Origin: Campylorhamphus procurvoides
Lineage: Eukaryota; Chordata; Aves; Passeriformes; Dendrocolaptidae
Assembly: GCA_013396655.1 (NCBI GenBank)
Contig: WBMV01009196.1
Location: 62,001-126,000, forward strand
Direction: 5' to 3'
DNA length: 64,000 nucleotides
The notes under the pieces are model-generated. The model made no database searches and was not told where the DNA came from. It saw nothing but the letters and a program-made list of their open reading frames with translations. Positions 61,799 to 64,000 of the stretch are shown piece by piece; position 1 is the first letter of the stretch; the number at the start of each line of letters is the position of its first letter. The translations under genes and the position numbers were made by a program.

Positions 61799-63196
61799 AA
61801 CTACTCTCTATGGTGCCTCTCAGACTGAGGTGGATTGAAACTACCAAGAATGCCTTTACTGACTGAACATCTGAGGACAGAAATAAGCTTGAAAAGGAAA
61901 GATTGGATTTGGCTCTGAAGATGTACAGTTTATTGATACAGTGCTTATTTTAAGAGTGTTTTTGAGCTCAATTCTATTAACATCAAGTCTACAGACTCAG
62001 GTCCCTGCATAAAATGTAGTGGAAGAAAAAAAGAAAAAAATCAACGTTCTTAATATGTACCCAGTTGTGTAATTTTCAGGTATTTTTCCAATGCTCTTTG
62101 ACCAGACAGCATGTGAGGGAATTAAATGCTTATTCTCTCTGTTTTCCTTACTATCGTTTATTTTCCCACTTTCTTTTTATTTAATCATTGGAAAAAAAAT
62201 TTATGGATTTTTATGGTGTCTTTTGTAAGAAATCAGCAAATGGCTTGTAAAAATCATATACAACTGAATTAGCTAAACCCATTGTTGATTCCTAAGATAG
62301 ACTGTAGTAGCTGCATGAAAGGACAGAAAAAAATGCTAGTAACCAATTTAAATTTAGTACTAAGTAATATTTTGTACCCAAGGGAACATTTAATTAGGCA
62401 TTTTATAATTACCTTATGTGGAAACTCACCAGGAAACCATGGTTGATAATACATCTCTTATGAAATATTCCAAGAGATTGTGTCACAAGTTAAAAAGACT
62501 GTTTCTCATAAGATTCAAATATCTTTTCGTATGTGTTTTTAAAACCTATTCCAACGGCTGCTTAACCATACACCTGCTTTGAACAAACATCTAAGGACAC
62601 TTACCTTCTCCAAAGACATATGTTTTGAAATGCTGCTTAGTTCTTTCAGAGACCAATGTCCTTGCAGCCCTTGTGAAGTGCCTTTCAATTTGGAGAAAGG
62701 CTAGAACACCATATAATGGGGACAAAAATAAAGGATGTGTTATCTTTGAAACCATAACTATATAACCACCCTCCTCAGTAATTTTCACTCTACCTAGTAT
62801 ACATAGGCTCAAATTCAAACTCAAGAAAGATTGAAAAGACATTTTTTCCCCCCAGGAAATTAAAAAGTATTGCGTAAAATGACTGGAAAGCTGTTTCTGT
62901 TTCTCTCCAGGAGAGAATTCTGTCTTTCTTTGCTTCCTTTTCTTGCCTTTGGTTTGCCAGCTCAGGGAACTCTGGTTCTAAAATGAAGCCTACTCTTGAC
63001 AGTAGAACTGGCTGAGGTATAAGGAATAGCGAAGGAATCTCCCAGCTATATCACCAGCCCATGTAGCTATGATGAGGGAAGATCTCCTTTCAACCCCAAA
63101 GACTGCATTTGTTTTTCTGAGGAAGTATTTCCCAGCCTCATCAGTCTGGCAAAAAGTCATACGTAGCACAGAAATCCATGTCTCCAAAACAAGGAG
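61799..63196. other. AT-rich non-coding stretch
   Basis: No gene recognised. A very good acceptor tract ends at 62960 (CTTTGGTTTGCCAG), with a fair donor at 63017, but every frame between them contains a stop. It could be part of a non-coding transcript. Confidence 0.5.
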
Positions 63197-63463
63197 ATGG
63201 GTAATCCTATGCAGCTTCTGTCTGGAGCCATAGTGTCAGCACTGTTTTTGGGCAGGCATGTCTTCGCTCCTGGGGGTGCCCTGAATGGCACAGGGATCTC
63301 TGTTGATGATGCTTTGGCTCAGTTGCCTGCTGAAACCTTCATTATCCTGGAAGGAGCCTCAAGCTCTGATGAAAATGGAAAGACAAAAGGGGAAAAAGTA
63401 GGCCTCTGGACCCATTTTTGTCTTTTATATGATGATCATGCTAAGCTTACTGTAACAGAATGA
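63197..63463 (+). other. unrecognised 88-codon ATG frame
   Basis: True ATG at 63197, stop at 63461-63463. The first 28 residues (MGNPMQLLSGAIVSALFLGR at the start) resemble a weak signal peptide. The middle is acidic and ordinary in composition, less biased than most random frames here, and local GC is raised. A GAAAAA|GTAGGC donor-like site lies near 63399. I recognise no family. It could be a small secreted protein, one exon, a decayed gene or chance. Confidence 0.18.
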
Positions 63464-64000
63464 ACCATTGTCTTCATGATTCGTGAAGCAGAGTTATCCA
63501 CGGACATGCTCTGCTTGTCTTGCCACAGGCTGTGTGATGCACAACACATACTATTTTACCTACTGCTATTTTAAAGCTGTGCCAGCTTTTTTTCAGAGAC
63601 CTACTCACCTCTCTGCCAAAAATGACAGTATTAAGTATATTCTTACAAATGGATTAATGTATGCTTTCTGTAATCTGCCTTTTTATTCAGTTTTTCTACT
63701 TGCAAGTAGTTCTTGTGAATAGAATAGAGCTGACCCTACTCTTTACAGATGAAACATTGAAATGTACACTATAAAAAAAGAATAGGGGGTTTCATTAGAA
63801 ACTGCAGACTTACTATTTGTAGTGTATGGCAGCACCAGAGATTTTGTCCAGTGCTACTTCTTTTATCAGGGAAATAATGCAGGGAAAGGTCAAAATTCTT
63901 CTTGGCACTTTCACAAAAATGTCCTGTGAATTTCCCTTTTTTGAATTTTCCACCTCTTGCATTCTGTGCATTCTTCTGGATAGTTAGGTCTGAAAGCTGA
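63464..64000. other. AT-rich end of window, nothing recognised
   Basis: The plus frame 63483-63722 (79 codons, no ATG at its start) is cysteine- and aromatic-rich without a known motif. No repeat seen. Confidence 0.5.

Noticed and set aside
62961..63016. Exon after a very strong acceptor
   Set aside because: Each frame has a stop; at most part of a non-coding transcript.

Overview
The window looks like bird nuclear DNA, probably intergenic or deep-intronic. It is AT-rich, and the repeats I recognise are nearly all fragments of the avian LINE CR1. They are recognised by the 3' tail of near-8-bp ATTCTGTG-like units, by the 3' UTR, and by the endonuclease part of ORF2. The sparse repeat load fits a bird, and the CR1 3' UTR style fits a songbird as well as a chicken-like genome, so I do not name a species. 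There are no bacterial-style genes, no rRNA or tRNA, no CRISPR array, and no protein-coding gene that I can name.

Layout. 1-11 kb: AT-rich unique sequence with a polypurine tract (4973-5022), a short-loop G-quadruplex motif (7300-7317) and a CR1 tail (8777-8905). 11.04-13.84 kb: a local rearrangement made of a 108-bp exact direct repeat, a 125-bp inverted repeat (124/125 identical) and a GC-rich segment unlike its surroundings. 13.8-40.3 kb: mostly unique sequence with two older CR1 pieces (23.7 and 27.0 kb), microsatellites, a paired octamer site and several splice-flanked open segments on the + strand. 40.3-46.2 kb: a CR1 cluster with two + copies, one - copy and a doubly truncated + copy. 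46.2-60.6 kb: unique sequence with homopolymer tracts, a 24-nt microexon-like segment (58221-58244) and a poly-C run broken by NN. 60.6-61.8 kb: a second long CR1 copy, also without reverse transcriptase. 61.8-64 kb: unique sequence with an 88-codon ATG frame.

What may work together. The only hint of a gene is a set of + strand segments with good acceptor and donor sites (16700-16793, 18535-18625, 34390-34462, 36556-36651, 58221-58244). The open frames of the last four can be joined in compatible phases. Such pseudo-exons are common by chance, so this is a hypothesis. The CR1 copies are dead: they carry stops, frame changes, altered endonuclease residues and large internal deletions. The exact repeats at 11-14 kb are either a very recent templated rearrangement or an assembly artefact.
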